DNA of 64,000 nucleotides from Coffea arabica (taxonomy: Eukaryota; Streptophyta; Magnoliopsida; Gentianales; Rubiaceae). The stretch covers positions 3,630,525 through 3,694,524 of the forward strand of contig NC_092330.1 of NCBI RefSeq assembly GCF_036785885.1, in the 5' to 3' direction. Below, piece after piece: positions 58,722 through 64,000 of the stretch. Under the pieces are notes generated by a model. It saw nothing but the letters and a program-made list of their open reading frames with translations, had not been told where the DNA came from and did no database searches. The first letter of the stretch is position 1, and every line of letters starts with the position of its first letter. Position numbers and translations under genes: made by a program.

Positions 58722-59089
58722 ATTTTGTAGGAGTTTGCAAAGCCCAGTCTCTCGAGATCATTTTGCTATTTCAGTACTAATAACCCCAATTTTCTCATGT
58801 CTTTTCTAAATAATAATAATAATAAATCTAGGGTCGCCCTAAGGCCCAAAATTTTTTTTTTCAAAATAGTGCAATTGATTAAACAAAATTTTGTGTCGAT
58901 CTTTTCAAGTAGCTTATTTTTTCTTTTCTTTCTTTCTTTTTTCCAAATAGAAACTCTAGACCTTTGGAGGGCTTCTGGGTGACAAGAAAGAGTGTTTAAG
59001 GCCACTCCATCTCTTACACCAAAAGTTTTCCAGCCATAATTCATCTAGTGTACAGCATAATTGAAAGTGCCTCTAAGTCTAACAACGTG
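58722..59089. other. intergenic, no gene seen
   Basis: AT-rich sequence with a short AAT microsatellite near 58811. No coding feature is supported. Confidence 0.5.
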
Positions 59090-59617
59090 AAAGAAAAAAA
59101 AGAAGCTTTCATTTCTTATTAATCTGATTACCAAATTTAATCTATGCTTTGTCTAGACGTGGTAAATGTGGTCCAGGGAAAAAAGAGATTAAATTGTTAA
59201 CCACAGAATAAACAATTTTTTTCCTCTATAAAAAACTTGGCCATGGGAGAAAAAGTGCAAAGGCACGAAAATTTGCTTTTCACATTCGTGGCTAGGCTAT
59301 TGTTGTCTCCCTATTCCTTTACGGTAACATGAGACTGATCCATCTGTTTCTAAAAGGTTAGCCTTTTCCCTTTTACCTTATTTTTGTGGGGGCTAATTAA
59401 AAAGTTTAAGTGGTTTTGATTTCGAGACTATGAATTACTTAAGGATGGTGTGTCGGTGCAGTAATGATTCCATAAGATTCGGTCCACTTATTGTGTTCGT
59501 TGCATTTTCCAATTTGATGTTACGTTATTGTAATTAGTTTAATGAATTGGCAGGATAACTCAATAAAAAGACAGTATATATAATCTTGGGGAATTCCCCA
59601 ACATATATACATAAGAA

Positions 59618-60794
59618 TAGAACTGGCAAAAAATCCAACAATCCACCCAATTCATCCATTAATTTTAAAGGATGGGTTGGGTCAGTTCGGTTATAGGTTT
59701 TGTTGAGTTAAGTAAGAACAACTCAACTTATTTATTGAGCGGGTTAGGTTTTTTAATTTGAACACTTAATACCTAATCTGTTTAAAAAAAATTCAAAACA
59801 ATAAAAATAAGATTCAATACACATCTACCCAACCACTTGTATTTAGACACATGATAACAATTCGTTGACCAATTTGTATTCAAATTTCTCATATATATGT
59901 TTTCAATCAATTTTTTTAATTTTTATTTAAAAGAAAAAAGAAACTTGAAATAAAAACTCCTGCTTATTTTACTTTTGCAACAATAGTTAAACTTGCTCAA
60001 CATCTATAATAATTTATTATACCTTTTAAGAGTATGTTGTTTTTCTCCCTTTTTTTTTATTGTTGTTCTTCAATTGTTACTTACTTCTCTGTTTGTTAAT
60101 ATTTCATGTACCTAGAATAGAATATTAAATTTGTTCTAATTGCATTTTTTTTACTTTTTCTTTCACTTGTTTTATTTCATTGTTGATAATTCCTCATCAA
60201 TATTATAATACAACAAATTATATGTCTCTTAATTACATTTTTTAGCATAATATAATCTAGCATTCAATAATTTAAATATATAGAATATTACAACTTACAA
60301 TAGAACAAATATGAATAGCAAATAAGTTGTGACAAAAATAAGTTTCAATCAATTAGTGGTATTAAAAAGTATAAAGTAAATAAATTTTTTTAGCTAATCT
60401 ATTTAAATGTACAATTTATTATCTAAAATTCGCAATACAAGCAATATAAAATATTATTCTATTTATGATGTGTTTCCAAGGAGTTTAAGAAATGAGTGTG
60501 GGTTTGTGTGTGTGAAAGTGTGTTAGTGTGTGAAATATATTTATGTATGTGAAAATGTATTTATATATGTGAAAAAAATCTTTTTTTGTGTGTAAATGTA
60601 TAAGAGAGAATTTATGTATCACAATATATTAATCAATATATTGGATCATATTTGGATCATGGGTTTGAGATGATCCAATATGATCCAACCAAAAATCAAT
60701 CCAATCTAAAGTTGAGTGAGTTGAGTATAACTCATTTAAGTGAAATCCCAATATCAACCTGCCCAAAATCCATCCAACCCATCTAATTGTCAGG
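59618..60794. mobile_element. AT-rich insertion with 12-bp flanking repeats
   Basis: TATACATAAGAA occurs at 59606-59617 and 60795-60806. The homologous site near 4300 lacks the intervening 1.2 kb, an empty site that supports insertion. The inner ends resemble each other weakly in inverse (ctggcaaaaaatc and ctgacaattag). It is non-coding, and the superfamily is not assigned. Confidence 0.55.
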
Positions 60795-60971
60795 TATACA
60801 TAAGAAAATGATATAATCCTTGCTTCAAATCTTCTATTTCGAAATTATCTTATACCCTGTATTTATACAGAAGCTATATAAACAAGGGTCAGACAAGATA
60901 GAAGGTAATTTTGTAAACACGAGACAGAAGGTGATTTCGAGTCAGAAGATGTGAAATGATCCCTTCAATCA

Positions 60972-61090
60972 ACAAATCAAAGGTTTGCTTAGATTGATAG
61001 GACAAAGGATTTGAAGTGATCCCCTCGGTTAACAAGTCAAAGGTTTGCTTAAGTTTTCCCTCAGTCAACAAGTCAAAAATTTGCTTAGAT
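60972..61090. repeat. short tandem repeat, three units
   Basis: Three copies of approximately caacaagtcaaaggtttgct occur with 25-60 bp spacing. The open frame that spans them reflects only the repeat. Confidence 0.6.
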
Positions 61091-61252
61091 TTATCAATGC
61101 ATCAATACGTATTTAGATAGATGAGACAAAAGGTAAAGGTAATTTTGGTAATTTTGGGACAAAGTATTTGAAGCATATATTCTTGGGATCTATTTTTTTA
61201 CTTAAATTCAATTGATTTAAGATTTACTCAAAGAGTTCAAGTTCACTTCAAA

Positions 61253-64000
61253 CACTACAAGAAATTTGGCCTTTTATGACAACAAAAAATCATCACTAAA
61301 AATAAAAAAGTTGTCATTATATGAGTATAGTGACGACTTTTTCCATTGTCACATCGATGCCACTAATTCTATGTCACAAATGGGTACGTGTGACAACCCT
61401 TTAAAAGTCGTCATTAAATCTTGTTATTTAATGACGAGGACAAAGTCGTCACTAATGGTTATCATTATGTGACAAATTTTCTTGTCACTATTTCACATAT
61501 TTTTTTTGTCATAAATGGAGCAAAAGTCGTTACAAATTTGAAGTCTACAGTGACGACTTGAACTTGTCACTATCAGTTCTAGTATTCAGTGACAGGAATA
61601 ATCGTCACTTAGTGAACTCGCATAAAGGTTGTCACTGAACTTTATCTTAACAAGCTACAATTGTTCATCATTGTCACGGCATTTCCAACAATTGAAGCAA
61701 AACTCAATTTGACAAAAGGCTTGGTGAACTTGCATGCTAGTGACAACCTTCCTTTGAAAGTTGTCACTGAGTTTTGTCTTCAAGAGTTGACATTGACCAT
61801 TACAAATATAGTATTGCCATGGCATTTTCAACAATTATAGTAAAACATTCAATTTGACAAAAGACAAAATCAACATGAAAGATATGCCGCAAATTCATAT
61901 ATATGGTCATAACGCATCTTTAAATTAATCAAAACAAAAGTGAATCACAAATGTTGGGTCCCAAATCCCACATAATCAGTTCAAGTAATAATGACCAATA
62001 CATATACTTCCCAAGAGATATAGTACTAGATTTCTAAACTAAAGCATAGATTACAGCACCAATGTCAAATTTCAGTCATCTCTATCAGCATATCCAATAG
62101 TCTTCTCATGATCAATATGAAGCTAGACTGCATTGAAAATAAACTATTAAATGCATTAGAGTATACTTTAATTAGAAAATATGCTATTACAACCTTACAC
62201 TACTGAATTTGAATGAATAATCAACATATGCTGCAAACAGGTCAGCACTTTTAACAGCATAATCAACATATTCGAGTTTATTCTAAGAACAGGTTCGAAA
62301 AGCACAACTTTTGCCATTCCTCTTTTGCATATTGGCCAGAAAAAAATCACTAATACTATACTCTTCAAATTCATATCCAACATAACAATTACATGGAAAC
62401 TCAAATTGGGACTTTGTGCCAGGCAATTTCATTTGTTGAAATAGATAAAAGTGGGATGATTGAGATAATTTAAGACAGTAGCAGTGAAAAAGACAATTAC
62501 ATGATCACTTTGAACAATTCAAATAAAGCCACACCGATAATTTATTTTCCACAGTTATGAACACAACTACATACAACAAATTTCTTCTAAAAAGTTTTGC
62601 AGGAAAGTTATAAATTTTGTTCCATCTCAAAATGTAGTTGAAAAGGATGCGGCATCTCATCAAGAATTTAACTAGCCAATGCTGCCATGTTCAAAACTCA
62701 AAGATGCAAAGTTTAGTAACATTTAACATTTAACCTCCAAATTGCATAGCCCACGACCCTTTGAAGTCCCAGGTGATATATCATGTGAAAAACAGATATA
62801 TCTTATGTAGTTTTGAAAGTGCTTTCAATAAAAAACATCCCTTCTAGTTTAATATCTGCACAAGAGAACAACTAAATTAACAGTTTTCTAGCTTCAATTC
62901 TAAACCAACCATTTACAAAATTTAAATGGTTTACAAAACGAATAACAAAAGTTAGGGAATCGACTCACAGTGTTCTCTTGAAGTTTCAAGAATCTACGCA
63001 ATCTTTAGAGGAAAAGACAATCTTCTTGCCAAGAGAAGGGCAACCGAAAAGGGCTAGCTTTTTCAAGTCGTTGTGTGACATCCATCTGAAAATCCAATTC
63101 ACAAGATTGAGATGGAGAAGATACAAGCTAGGAAACTCAATACATTGAAAATGCTTTACTAATCTCTGTGAGGTATAAAACTTGCACCAAAAGAAGCTAG
63201 AGCAAGAACTTATTAGAAGGCCAAGTAATGGTAGACTGTTTCACTCCAAATTCAGCAGAATATGCAACATACAAAGAATTACCCCGGTACTTTAGCAATC
63301 TACTCCACTCTGTAATAGTACAAATATTGAGCACAACTTAAAAAGTTACTCATTGCTTCACGTCAAGGTACCAAAAATTTTTCCCCCTCAGTTACCACGT
63401 CACTTGATGATTTTATTGTGTTTTTGAATGCAATGACTTGTTAAAATGAAAATATTCAAGCGTAACTACAACTTGAGCACAAATGGCCATTAAATTATGT
63501 GATCTTCACATATAGCACATAATTGAATTTGCAACGAATTGCAATGTACCCTCAATGTTCTTGCAACAATGTCCTTAACCACTCTACTTGATTTCATCTA
63601 CTTCATTTGAAAATAAAAGCATGGTGTCCATCCTCTTGTTTGCTTGCTAACTCACTTCCATTTACAGTTTTTCTCTTCTTGCTTTCTCAAAGATTAGTTA
63701 CAAACAGGACAAAAAGGATTAATAGCAGGGCAGTAGTAGGCAAAAGCCAAAAAAATGAACGGACACAAGCTGGCAACCTAGCAACAAAATTTCATCAAAA
63801 CACTTGTTGTTCACAACAAACAAGAAAAAAAAAGGAACAGGGCAGTACTTCCATGCCCTCATTATAGTTCATGCATAAAAAATTGGAGCCACTACAAAGG
63901 GAAGACGAAGATGTCAGGAAATGAAATAGACAACCTTCTTGTCCACAAGTTTGAAGAAAGCAAAGTTCCATCAGATATCCATTCTTAAGCACTGTATAAC
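61253..64000. mobile_element. CACTA (En/Spm) element, one end, runs off the window
   Basis: CACTACAAGAAATTTGGCC at 61253 is the canonical plant CACTA terminus. It is followed by about 600 bp of subterminal repeats with many gtgacgac / gtcgtcac / gttgtcac motifs in both orientations. No matching opposite end is present, so the element continues past 64000. The interior seen here (about 61870-64000) is AT-rich with no recognised transposase domain. Confidence 0.8.

Larger units (their letters stand above)
59090..61252 (-). repeat. inverted copy of the DUF6817 gene 3' flank
   Basis: Reverse-complemented, 59090-59600 matches 4310-4830 (shared gatcagtctcat..., aatttaatctcttttttccc, ggaccacattta, gaattccccaa). 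The match resumes across an insertion at 60795-60825 (cccaaggactatatcat region of 4280) and again at 61205-61250 (aagtgaacttgaa...ttgagtaaat, 4213-4260). It is diverged but collinear. The copy is cut by the CACTA end at 61253. Confidence 0.7.

Noticed and set aside
63607..63867. 86-residue frame near the right end
   Set aside because: No domain recognised. It is in AT-rich CACTA interior and composition is the only support.
1..64000. CRISPR arrays, bacterial operons, rRNA genes
   Set aside because: None seen. The window is plant nuclear DNA with spliced genes and plant transposons.

Overview
This is nuclear DNA of a flowering plant, most likely a eudicot. It is AT-rich and crowded with transposons, and its genes have plant-type introns. 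The retrotransposons belong to plant Copia and Ty3/Gypsy (Tat) lineages, and there are plant-style MULE, PIF/Harbinger, hAT and CACTA elements. I cannot name the species. Only two host genes look intact: a single-exon DUF6817-type gene at 2716-3996 (+) and a two-exon short-chain dehydrogenase/reductase at 27527-28510 (-). Two host-gene remnants are also visible: three exons of a neprosin-family activation-peptide region (5571-6342, -) and the motif-IV region of a chromomethylase-like DNA methyltransferase (24851-25198, +).

Most of the rest is transposable elements, and many have ends I could fix from terminal repeats and target-site duplications (TSDs). Positions 6646-23405 are a MULE with 84-85 bp terminal inverted repeats and a 9-bp TSD. 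Inside it sit a solo-LTR-like element (7021-8090) and a complete PIF/Harbinger element (10106-20347, TTA TSD). The PIF element carries a Myb-like ORF and a DDE transposase gene, and its 3' part is split by a degenerate Copia element (15560-19945, TSD ATTAC). The PIF element lies exactly within a small intron of the MULE transposase gene. Positions 31843-43535 are a hAT element with 15-bp perfect terminal repeats. Its transposase gene (-) is split by a non-coding 5543-bp TG...CA insertion (34417-39959, TSD CCTGT) that looks like a giant solo LTR. Two deletion-derivative hAT elements (26516-27077 and 47190-48263) and a second copy of the solo-LTR-like family (45699-47008) are also present.

Positions 49115-58716 are a young Ty3/Gypsy element of the Tat type, coding on the minus strand. 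Gag and pol share one frame, two TAA codons interrupt that frame, and there are two RNase H domains. Between the integrase and the 3' LTR lies a plus-strand (antisense) gene with its own TATA box and a clean small intron. It resembles the 'putative gypsy type transposon' proteins of plants.

The right edge (59090-61252) is an inverted, diverged copy of the 3' flank of the DUF6817 gene (about 4213-4830). It is interrupted by an AT-rich insertion and then by the end of a CACTA element that runs out of the window at 61253. The simplest reading is that a second, tail-to-tail DUF6817 gene lies just beyond the right edge and that the interval between the two copies has filled with nested transposons.
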